NCBI RefSeq assembly: GCF_009725995.1
Contig: NZ_RCNS01000004.1
Location: forward strand, 62,001 to 126,000
Reading direction: 5' to 3'
Length of the DNA: 64,000 bases
DNA from: Zobellia laminariae
Lineage (GTDB): Bacteria; Bacteroidota; Bacteroidia; Flavobacteriales; Flavobacteriaceae
A program made the position numbers and the translations under genes. This document shows, piece by piece, positions 36,528 through 45,800 of the stretch. Each line of letters begins with the position of its first letter. Position 1 is the first letter of the stretch. Under the pieces are notes generated by a model. That model did not search any database. It was given only the letters and a program-made list of their open reading frames with translations, and was not told where the DNA came from.

Positions 36528-39500
36528 TTAATCGTTTTTATATTTTATTTGGTATCCTTTTTCATATTTATTACCAGGGGTGCGATATATTAATTGTGAT
36601 TTAAATGAGCCCAATGGTAAAGGAGGAAATTTCTGGAATAAATAGCTAAAACCGTTATATTTATCCACGGCACCTACATTACTATTATAGCGATTTAAAA
36701 TAGTTTCTCTTAAGTACTCCATATCTTCACTATATTGATAAGGAAGATTATAGACGAACGGAATCCTATTTTTTACCCACGAGGAATTTGGGTTGTTTTC
36801 TATATTTGCCAAATACTCATTACCTATATAGAAAGAACGTACAGGAGGTACTCCCAGGATATTTTCATCTCTATCAACTCGAATCTCTCCATTCTCCTTA
36901 TCTAAAGGGTAAACTTCATCATCATAAAGTAAGGGGCCTATTTTATTTTTATAATACGAGTCATCTAAAATCGCTTGTGCGTATACCAATGGTTGTGAGG
37001 CTGTATATCTATCCCCAAGAATTTCCATTTTATCTAAATACTCATAATCTGATACCTTAATCGATAATGAATGTACATAAGAATGATTAGAAGGGTTGGT
37101 TAAGTTATCTATGACTTGTAAGTCTTTCACCTTATCACCAAAAGTGGCATGCTTACTCGTCTTAAACTCGTAATCTAAAATTGATTTTGGCACACCATTT
37201 GAAACGGTCACATTTGCTGCCTTTTTATTGGAGACTACTGCACTAGCCGAGGTGTTTTTTGTTTCTTGTGTGCCCGAGGCAGGGTCGTACCATGCCGTAC
37301 CTCCAGTCTCTTGATCCTCTAAAACCTCTGTTTTTTCAATAATAATTTCACTCTGAATATCTGCGCCTGGGGGAAAAACCATAATATTCATGTCATATTT
37401 GGTGTCCAGCTCCAACTTTGGGATTTCAAAGAAAACAGTTTTTTCACTTTTATTATATGAGATATCTGTTCTTAGACCTTGCTTTGTAGATTTAGAGACG
37501 AATTCAGCTCGCATTTCATATCCTTTGTCAAAGAGATAGTTCTGAGGCAAATCCATTTTTAAGTACCCTGTCTTATATTCTTCGGGATAAAAACTTTGTT
37601 GATCTTTAACCGGATAGATGTAGGTTAAATTCTCCCATATAATATGGTCTGGTGCTTTATCAGTAACAAAAGTTGATTCTTTTCTTTCAACTACAGGTTT
37701 TCCGTTTTCCGTCATGGTCTGATATGAACCTCCTATTTTTTCATCAAAACTAACCTCTACAATTACTTTAACTTCTTTTTCCGAAGGCAAGGTTTCAACA
37801 GGGATAAACGTGACAGCGTCGTTGGTGTCATTCCATTCTAATTCACCTTCTAAAGTTCTTCCTTCTGAGGTGACCGTAAAATTTTTCAATTGTAGCTTGA
37901 ATGTACGTACTCCGTCCTCTAAGTTAACTGTAAAATCAGAATTTGCAGCATAATTAAAAACTGCTTGGGGACCGGAAAATACAGAGGCATCATTTGTTTT
38001 ATCTCTTGGGGTTATATCAGATATTATGGGGACACCAATAGTGTTATTTATGCCTTCTAATTCACATTCCTCACCTAATTCTACTTTCATACGCATTCTT
38101 CCTGATACTAGACCACCGAGAATTTTATAGTACATACCTACATAGCCTTGAATATAGACAGGGTTAGGGAACTGACCTCTTAAAGCAGCGGCTACACCGG
38201 CTTCGGCAATAACAAAGTTTCCTTTTATAAAGGCCAGGTCCACTTTTACTCCAAATTCACCGTAGAGATAGGCATATACTTGCCCCATTGAGTACCAACC
38301 ATTATTACCTATGGGGCCTGGTCTACCAACACATTTAGCATTAGGATAATAGGCATGCATAACATCAAAACCAGCACCAATTTCTATCGTGGCATAAAAT
38401 AGCCCCCAATCAAAACCATAGCCATAGCCAAAGTTCATTCCAAAAGCAAAACCTTTTCCAGAAACCAACTGGTTGTCTTTGCGTTCCCCTTTGAAAATAT
38501 CATCGCCTAAAATCTTAGTAACTATAGGGTGCGGACTAATATCTTCTGGAGGTGGTAATATAGTTCCGGTCATAAAATAACCCCCAACCCTAACTTGCAC
38601 TCCAGAATTGAATAGTAAGTCTATTCGCTGTTGAGGGGTTCCAATATACATGTACCAGTCATTAGGGCTTGTGTGTATTTTGGCGTAACCAGCTAAGTTG
38701 TTCGCTCCACCACCTTTCACGGCAGATAAGTCCAAATAGAGTTCAAACTCACCATCAAAAGTGTCATTTACAAAATCTCTTTCTATACCTACATATACAC
38801 CTACTTTACCTGATGCGGCTACATCATGAACAGGAATAGATTCTTGGGCTACACTCAAATAATTACCATAGCGCTTGTTTGCCGCTGCAGCACTGTTTCC
38901 TTCAAGGGCTTTTCCAACCTTACTAGCTGCTGCCCCGGTTTCAGCTAAACTGCCTCCGTCACCATCACCCATAATGGCACCTTCACCCATGAAGCCAATA
39001 CGATTTAACCCGCCATGGATATTGTATTCCATTTCTAAGTAAGCTTTGCAAGAAAAAGAACCAGAATTTTGAGTTTGAATCTTAACTCCTGCTCTTATAG
39101 CTAATCCTGTATTTGCATCGGGTTCATACGTTGCCGTGCCAGGTTCAAAACCAGAAGCGTTTCCTCCCGTTTTTTTCATGCGGTTAGAGATACCCCCAAC
39201 AAATGCTTTTAGGGGTAGTTTGGATTCTCCATTACCTTCTACATTATCCATCCAAACATCTACATTCCAATACCTAAAGTCCTTTTTACCAAAAATGGCC
39301 CGGCCTCCTACCTTGAAATTGGGATTTTTAAAAGTGGCTGATAAGGTACCATCAAACCCATCTCCATAAATGGGGTCGTCTTCCATGACCATTAGGGCCC
39401 CTTCTAATGTAAAGTTACTCTTGGTGTATTTGATGTCAATACCATCAATTTTCACTTTTTCAAATTTCCATTCTTGAATTTTAGCACCTTCGTCTAGCTT

Positions 39501-41486
39501 ACCAAGAATATCCATACTGGTTGTAGCATGAGAACCCCCATCATCTAGATTTATTTTTAAATCAAAAGAAAGGCCTACTTGATTGTTAGGTGTTACTAGT
39601 TTTAAATCTCCAATAGAAGCTGGGAAACCCATAAGGTTCATTTCCCCATTGAAGCCAAATTCCTTTGCCTGTATAAGTTTTGTTCCGGGTGCTGTCTGTA
39701 ATTCTAATTCTTGAAAACTAATACCGTTAAAGGCAAAACCATTTTTGTCTTCTGGATCGGGGTTTTCACCTTCTTTTTGATTTATTTTACCGGCAATGGC
39801 CAACTTACCATTTAATATTGCAGATGGATAAGCCGTACCGTCCTTTACATTGATGGCAACAGTTGAATTACGTTCCAATTGCATTTCTCCTAAAAAGACA
39901 GGAGCAGTATAGCTCCCTTTTAGGACAGCGGAAAGACCATATTCGTTTTGGGATATATAACCAGAATATCCCATAGGTTCCTTTAAGATTGGAACAGAAA
40001 CATCGCCTCCAATAGACCCGCCCGTTATAGAATTTCTTGAAAGGGAAATACTAACATCATCTATGGTAAAGGCCCATTTTCCTGCAGTGCCTTCTCCGGC
40101 TGGCAAAACATTTTCGCCAAAGAAGGTACCGGAAACGCCTTGACTATCCAACACTAAATTTTTTGCGCCAAATTCTACCCTTCCGTTTGTTTTTTTAGTG
40201 TTTTCAATACCTTTGGGCAGCATTACGCTTACTTCTTCGGCATAGAAGCCGCGCCATAATTTTCGGTCTTGGCTTGAGTAGATTTGGTCATAGTCTGAAG
40301 GGAGTTGTAAATTGGGTGAATTTCTACTATCACTTAAATCTAGTATTACGTTTTCTAAGTTAAAACCCCAACCTTTAAGGCCTACCACTTCAAAACGAGG
40401 TAGGTTAACATCTACTAAAAGATCGTTCCAGCCTTCTGATTTTACACTGAACGAGGCACCTACATAACATTTGTTAGCTACAACAATGTCATAATCTTCA
40501 GTAAACTCATAGAGGTTGCCATTATAATTACCACATGTATATTCACCATCTTGGTCTATGGGCAGTAGTACGTTACGCGAAACGCGTACATCACCCTCAA
40601 GGCTAATTGCTTTTAAATCGGAGCAGTTAAACTCTATAAATGATTGATCTGTGAAAGCACCTGTTTTAAGGTCAATGCCTCCTTTTAAGGTAAGCAACCA
40701 GTTGTCACCTTGTATGGGTATGGCTTGGTTGCCTAAAAGCACTAATTTCATATCTCCTGACAGGCCACCGTCATGAGAGAGTTTTACGTTTTCTGCCCCA
40801 AAAAAGAGTTCACGCTCAATACCACGGTCTTTTTCATTTTTAAATTCTCCTTTTTCTGGAATGATCAAACGTGCCCAAATTTTTAATAGGGCGTAGCCGG
40901 ATGTGAATTTTACCTCGGTAATGGCCAATTCTACAGAATTATTAGAGGTCTGGTCTGTTTTTTTGAGCCCAACGGGAAGTTCTAAAAGGTCTTTGCCTGT
41001 AATAATATCTACAAAATTGCCTAGTTTGGCTACCGCTTCAACCGCGTTTTTTGCATTGTTAATGAGTTTCTCGGCAGCTGGGTTTTGTTGAAAATTCTTT
41101 GCTAAAAAGGCCTCATTAAACTCTGGTTCTCTGTTGGCGAACGATACATTAAAATTCTGGTTCCCTGCCAATTTTTGGTCAAGAGAAGGGAATGAGCGGA
41201 AAACCTTTTCTTCCGCTGCGGTTACATCTTCTGTTTCTGGGTTCTCTGAAATGGTTGAGCCTGGAGCTAGTACAGAACTACGCATTGCAGCAAGCTGTTG
41301 CAAGTGTGCTATTTGTTGCGTATTTGCTTTTTTGAGCTTTGTGGTGTCAGTTTCTGTATCAACTAAAGTGTCTTTTGCGATGTTATCGACAGAAAATCTC
41401 AAGTCTTTTTTAAAAGAAGCCATTACATTAGTCCAAATTAGGCTGGACAATAGGAATAGGATTATATGTTTGGAGTTTTTTGTCAT
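36528..41486 (-). CDS. Very large secreted beta-rich protein of unknown family
   Basis: No family recognised. The 1652-residue protein has a signal peptide (IILFLLSSLIWTNVMASF) and no lipobox or sorting domain. Residues ~70-1150 are long beta-rich stretches with recurrent phrases on energy-of-layer patterns such as GFNLENVILDLSD, FAFNGISFQELELQ, GMNFGYGYGFDWGLFYATIE; the Gly/aromatic alternation around residues 970-1130 resembles an outer-membrane barrel or amyloid-like sheet. After residue 1150 come Ig-like parts with SbsA flavour (ISDITPRDKTNDASVFSGPQ ... AVTFIPVETLPSEKEVKVIV). The last ~250 residues are charged and beta-rich. It lies 4 bases after the small TM gene and 11 bases before the FN3 gene. 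It probably builds the surface structure of this locus; this is inferred from position and size. Confidence 0.75.
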   Translation of the reverse strand: MTKNSKHIILFLLSSLIWTNVMASFKKDLRFSVDNIAKDTLVDTETDTTKLKKANTQQIAHLQQLAAMRSSVLAPGSTISENPETEDVTAAEEKVFRSFPSLDQKLAGNQNFNVSFANREPEFNEAFLAKNFQQNPAAEKLINNAKNAVEAVAKLGNFVDIITGKDLLELPVGLKKTDQTSNNSVELAITEVKFTSGYALLKIWARLIIPEKGEFKNEKDRGIERELFFGAENVKLSHDGGLSGDMKLVLLGNQAIPIQGDNWLLTLKGGIDLKTGAFTDQSFIEFNCSDLKAISLEGDVRVSRNVLLPIDQDGEYTCGNYNGNLYEFTEDYDIVVANKCYVGASFSVKSEGWNDLLVDVNLPRFEVVGLKGWGFNLENVILDLSDSRNSPNLQLPSDYDQIYSSQDRKLWRGFYAEEVSVMLPKGIENTKKTNGRVEFGAKNLVLDSQGVSGTFFGENVLPAGEGTAGKWAFTIDDVSISLSRNSITGGSIGGDVSVPILKEPMGYSGYISQNEYGLSAVLKGSYTAPVFLGEMQLERNSTVAINVKDGTAYPSAILNGKLAIAGKINQKEGENPDPEDKNGFAFNGISFQELELQTAPGTKLIQAKEFGFNGEMNLMGFPASIGDLKLVTPNNQVGLSFDLKINLDDGGSHATTSMDILGKLDEGAKIQEWKFEKVKIDGIDIKYTKSNFTLEGALMVMEDDPIYGDGFDGTLSATFKNPNFKVGGRAIFGKKDFRYWNVDVWMDNVEGNGESKLPLKAFVGGISNRMKKTGGNASGFEPGTATYEPDANTGLAIRAGVKIQTQNSGSFSCKAYLEMEYNIHGGLNRIGFMGEGAIMGDGDGGSLAETGAAASKVGKALEGNSAAAANKRYGNYLSVAQESIPVHDVAASGKVGVYVGIERDFVNDTFDGEFELYLDLSAVKGGGANNLAGYAKIHTSPNDWYMYIGTPQQRIDLLFNSGVQVRVGGYFMTGTILPPPEDISPHPIVTKILGDDIFKGERKDNQLVSGKGFAFGMNFGYGYGFDWGLFYATIEIGAGFDVMHAYYPNAKCVGRPGPIGNNGWYSMGQVYAYLYGEFGVKVDLAFIKGNFVIAEAGVAAALRGQFPNPVYIQGYVGMYYKILGGLVSGRMRMKVELGEECELEGINNTIGVPIISDITPRDKTNDASVFSGPQAVFNYAANSDFTVNLEDGVRTFKLQLKNFTVTSEGRTLEGELEWNDTNDAVTFIPVETLPSEKEVKVIVEVSFDEKIGGSYQTMTENGKPVVERKESTFVTDKAPDHIIWENLTYIYPVKDQQSFYPEEYKTGYLKMDLPQNYLFDKGYEMRAEFVSKSTKQGLRTDISYNKSEKTVFFEIPKLELDTKYDMNIMVFPPGADIQSEIIIEKTEVLEDQETGGTAWYDPASGTQETKNTSASAVVSNKKAANVTVSNGVPKSILDYEFKTSKHATFGDKVKDLQVIDNLTNPSNHSYVHSLSIKVSDYEYLDKMEILGDRYTASQPLVYAQAILDDSYYKNKIGPLLYDDEVYPLDKENGEIRVDRDENILGVPPVRSFYIGNEYLANIENNPNSSWVKNRIPFVYNLPYQYSEDMEYLRETILNRYNSNVGAVDKYNGFSYLFQKFPPLPLGSFKSQLIYRTPGNKYEKGYQIKYKND

Positions 41487-41490
41487 AATT

Positions 41491-42135
41491 CTAATTGATT
41501 TTTCCGGACTTAAACCATCTAAACGTGTATTTTAAACCTTCTACTTTACTATCTATAGAATTAGGTAAATTTGGAAATACTCCTGTTTTTCGATAGATTT
41601 TTATGCAATCAAAAAACACCATAGAGCTTAATAAAAAGCCAAATAATCCCGTTAGGCTGAAAATACTTCCAAGTAAGTAGTAAATTGTTTTTTTTAGATT
41701 CGTTATCTTTTTTCCTATTATATCTTGATTGTTAATTGATAGAAATTCAATACTGTTCTTTTTTAACCGATATTTAATGTCTTGATAGTCTTCTAGTTCA
41801 GTTTTATTAATAACGATAGGTAAATATTTTAACAAAGCTTTATTCTTAATATGTTGGTTTTTTGTTAGGAAGTCTTCTATTGCTATATATTTTTTTTCGG
41901 GCAAATAGTAATTTTTAATTAAAGTATCATTTGATTTAATAATTATAGAAAACTGCATATAATCCTCACCATTGAATACGTGGTTCAGCTTTAATTCAAG
42001 CAATTCATTTACAGTTATAATATTAGTTTGATCCGACTCAATTTTTTTGAAAAAAGCGGGGCCACCGTAAAGCATTAGTACAGTACTCAAACCGAACATG
42101 AAGCCAAATTTTAATATGTACTCTATAAATTTCAA
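41491..42135 (-). CDS. AT-rich two-TM protein in the toxin module
   Basis: No family recognised. The 214-residue protein has a membrane helix near its N-terminus (residues 8-27, LKFGFMFGLSTVLMLYGG), an extracytoplasmic domain of about 115 residues (YMQFSIIIKSNDTLIKNYYL), and a second helix at about 150-172 (IYYLLGSIFSLTGLFGFLLS) with a basic cytosolic tail. The coding strand is strikingly AT-rich: two 60-base stretches I counted (41701-41760, 41821-41880) have 14 and 13 G+C, against 25 in 38401-38460 in the next gene. Only 2 bases separate it from the 253-residue gene before it. It may be a second immunity or accessory protein acquired with the toxin cassette; this is inference from place and composition. 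Confidence 0.7.
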   Translation of the reverse strand: MKFIEYILKFGFMFGLSTVLMLYGGPAFFKKIESDQTNIITVNELLELKLNHVFNGEDYMQFSIIIKSNDTLIKNYYLPEKKYIAIEDFLTKNQHIKNKALLKYLPIVINKTELEDYQDIKYRLKKNSIEFLSINNQDIIGKKITNLKKTIYYLLGSIFSLTGLFGFLLSSMVFFDCIKIYRKTGVFPNLPNSIDSKVEGLKYTFRWFKSGKIN

Positions 42136-42137
42136 AA

Positions 42138-42899
42138 CTATTTGAGACGATTTTTTAAAAATTCATATTCAATATGATATGTTTCGTTTGGAATTATGGG
42201 CAGCATTTCATAAGGAATTAAATAGCTTTTAATATCTATATGAATTCCTTTTATCCATGCTAGCTTTGCAAAACCAGCTTCAGGAGTGGCAATTAAGTCT
42301 ATAGTGTGGCTTAAAACTCTTTTTTTGTGAAAAACTGGATCAACTAGTTGATTTAAAGCGTCGATTATTTTTAAGCCTTCTAGTTTGGTCATACCAATAA
42401 AAAACAGTTTACAACAATCATAAAACGTACTTTCCCACTCACCATTTTTTTTTGAGAGAGTATCAAGTGTTTTGATATTGTCATTTAGCGCTTCGTAATT
42501 ATCAGTCAGAACATTTTGCATAGCATGAAAAATAACACCATCATCTTTTTTACTTAGTTCATAATGGGAGTTCTTAAGCTGAGAATAACTTTCTATAAGA
42601 GTTGTGTTATCGCTTAAAAGAGCGATTGTAAATCTTGAAGGCAATAAAATAGTATCGTGGTAAAGTATGAGATATTCGTCTAATTTTCCACATGTATAAA
42701 AATGTTGTTTAGCAGCTATCAAGTTATCATCAAGAAGTAAACTTTTTAGCCCTAAATTACGGTGTTGAACCCATAAATTTCTTAGGAAACTTATATTATT
42801 AGAGTCCAAAAATTTTTTAAGATAAATACCAATACTACCTCTGTTTTTGTCGTAAGCGCAAATTTTCTCAAGTGATTCTAACTCTTTTACTTTTCCCAT
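42138..42899 (-). CDS. Candidate immunity protein (all-alpha, possibly Imm49- or PoNi-like)
   Basis: A 253-residue, mostly helical cytosolic protein without signal peptide. Its start codon lies inside the end of the toxin gene, so the two overlap by 13 bases, the usual arrangement for toxin and immunity pairs. The last 50 residues (GFAKLAWIKGIHIDIKSYLI, then PYEMLPI) resemble the end of Imm49-type immunity proteins, an A-x-L-A...G-I-x-V-x-S...P pattern; the match is by memory and weak. PoNi-type immunity proteins are an alternative. It should bind and block the nuclease domain encoded just upstream in transcription order. No enzyme motif is visible. Confidence 0.55.
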   Translation of the reverse strand: MGKVKELESLEKICAYDKNRGSIGIYLKKFLDSNNISFLRNLWVQHRNLGLKSLLLDDNLIAAKQHFYTCGKLDEYLILYHDTILLPSRFTIALLSDNTTLIESYSQLKNSHYELSKKDDGVIFHAMQNVLTDNYEALNDNIKTLDTLSKKNGEWESTFYDCCKLFFIGMTKLEGLKIIDALNQLVDPVFHKKRVLSHTIDLIATPEAGFAKLAWIKGIHIDIKSYLIPYEMLPIIPNETYHIEYEFLKNRLK

Positions 42900-45800
42900 G
42901 AGTAGTTGTCAATTTTTATAACATTTATTTCACCCGTTTTAACATTAACACTTGTGACAGATTTCATAATTTTATCAGGATTGTCTAATATCGTTTGCCC
43001 TAATTTTGTTAAATCCTCATTGTTTGTGTCGATTCCTTTCTTTATCATACGGGATGCTACATTTTCAATCCAGTCATCGCTCATCTGCACTGGCAAATCA
43101 GTAGCTTTATTACCAGAATTTAATTTAACACCATTATTATCAAAGTTGATGCTATACTTTGCTTCGTCAATATGTATGGCCGTTGGGTTTTCAATATCTC
43201 CTTTAATATATAAACCATCAATACCTTGATTACTGCCTAATTTCACCTCCTGTTTGATGAAACCATCTTGTTGATATAGTATATCAGATATTTCTTCTGT
43301 TAATGCGCCACCTTGATCCCCATTTGTTTTTATAAGCTGTACTTTATTCTTTAAAATATCATTTTCAGGAGCAATCTTTAAAGCTTTATCGGTGAATAAT
43401 TTTTTACCAAGATTCGTCTGTGATGTCTTTTGAGGGGTGACTGCTTCGAGATCATCAAAATCCGATCTTTTAAAAATGTCTTTTATCAAAATGCCCCCGC
43501 TTCCCCCGTCTGACTCTATTCCCTTATTGTATTCTGCCTCAATTTCTGGGTTGTTGCCGTTGTTAATTTCGGCCTCAGCTTTTCTGACAAAATCGTCAAC
43601 TTCATCTACGGATAGTTTTTTTCCACTTTTATTTTTAATTCCTAGTCCATCAATGATTTCTTGTACTTCAGCCGTCTTTTTTTCTTTGAGCAGCTTTCGC
43701 AAGTAACCAACCCCTTTTGCTCCGCCATTTTTAACTAAATCATATCCTCCTTTGGCGGCAAACGCGTAGCCGACCCATGTCCAAGCAGCTGGCATTTCTA
43801 CGTTTGCGGTTTTGAAACTCAAATCCGCAACTGTATATGTAAAGTCAATTAATTTGAATGCATTTTTCCCTGCAACAAACAATTTTTGTCCTGCCGCTGC
43901 GCCTCTTATGGCAGATATTGCGACCGCTCCTTCGCCAAGTGTGCTAACTGTAATGGCAACATTGAAAATGTTCCAGCCAAAATTTTCTAACCTTTGATTC
44001 TGCTCGTTTTTCTGTAAATATTCCAAAAATATGGCAGGAACTATCTGAACGGTACCGCAATATGAATTGCCTGTAATGTTTTGGCTTTCTTTGCACCCAA
44101 CTCCAAAAGGAGAAACATCGTTTATAATCGTTAGGCCAACTAAATCAAATGGAGAAGATCCTTTTTCAAGATAGAACCCTTCTTCCTTACAGACTCTGCG
44201 TGCACTTCCTGGTTCTAATCCGTTTGTATAAGTATATTCATATTCAGTACAGGTCTCGATGCCAACAGAATGATTAGAATCATCGTATACTAGTTTATAG
44301 TTATTTTTATTATTTACGAATGATACTAAAACGTAATCTTTTTGTTCAACATCCCAATTTAAATAGACCTTTACGTCTTGTTTTCCATCTGTTCTTTTGT
44401 TTCTTGCTTTAGACAAGCGATTAATTTCAGTAAAAAATGCTGTGTATGGATTCTGTGGATTTAAAAAGTCACTTAAATTTTCTTTTAAGACATAAATAAG
44501 AGGTTGGTTATCAGAGTTTTTATATTTTGATGAAACTAAATTATCTAAAAAATTAGCGGCTTCGTCATCATTTATAGATGCCACCACTTTAGCTACGAGC
44601 GCATCATGATTAATAGTAAAAAGGTTGTAAATATTACCATCAAGCATGGTAACTAACATATCCATTTTTTCTTCAAATGAGATCAAAGCCAAAACATCAG
44701 TATTAACTTTAAGGGCTATTTCAAATAATTTGTCCCTTTTTTTGTCTGTGCTAATCTTGTTGTTTTCTAGTATATTAGCAATCCCATTTTCCCTCCATTC
44801 CGTTAGCAGTGCAAGTGCTTGATAGTAATTTTTCCATGAAAATGGTAAAGGCCTGTTGCCGTTAATAGTTTTTGGAGTATCTCTCCATTCTTCATATAAA
44901 GCTTTATATGCATCAACAATTTCAGTAGATTTTTCTACACATATTAATTTGGCAACTTCTTTGAGGTAGTCTTCTTCAGTACCTTCAACAGTGGGTAGGT
45001 TTTTATATGAATCGAAGTATTTTTTTCCTTCCTCACACAAATTGGTTTCACAATTGGTTGTAATATTGACAGGAAGTAAATTTGAGTTAGTACTTGAGAA
45101 ATTAAGACTATTTTTATTACTATTTACATAACCATAGTTGGTCATGTAAGTATTTGCACATTCGTTAGGTACAGACTCAAACAAGTAAACACTAGAGCTA
45201 TCTTGTATATTAGGAATCAATTTTAGATTATACGGGTTGTCATTACCTGCAGTATAATAGCCATCAAAGGTGCCATTGGAATGATATCTTGCATCATAGG
45301 CAATACCGTTATTTAATTTAAAACCGGGTACTGTTCCTTTAACTTTGTCAGATTCGTCTTTTGACCTTATGATACTTGAGTTCTCAATGGAAAAAGGAGT
45401 CCATTCTGGTGTAAACCAAATTCTACCAGCTATTTCCCCATCCTCCTCGTCTTGAAAAATATAGAACTTTAACGAAGGATCATGAATCTGAGCCCAATGC
45501 GTGTGAGGTATTTGGTCTCCACTACCGTAGTCCATTAACCACTCTGTGATATCTTCATTAATATTATACTCTGTAAAAGGATGCTGTAAAGCAAAAATAC
45601 CGTGGCCTATTTCATGGGCCAATGTTTTGCTTTTATCACCACCCTTATCTTCCTCTTCTGGATTGCCCCCAAATACAAAGCCCATTTGGCGTTGTAAGGG
45701 CATAAACCCTCCAATAGAACGTGAAGGTTCTATGTCGTTAAAAACCAATATGTAATAGGTGTCGCTTTTATAGCCAGCTAATTGCTTTACTTTATTTACG

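Noticed and set aside
28010..41535. Plus-strand open frames lying opposite the surface operon
   Set aside because: They lie entirely within strong coding sequence of the other strand, have no signature or promoter, and follow from the codon use of the real genes.
41491..42899. Insertion sequence or prophage remnant explaining the AT-rich patch
   Set aside because: No transposase, integrase, terminal inverted repeats or target duplications were found; both genes are intact and tightly coupled to their neighbours.
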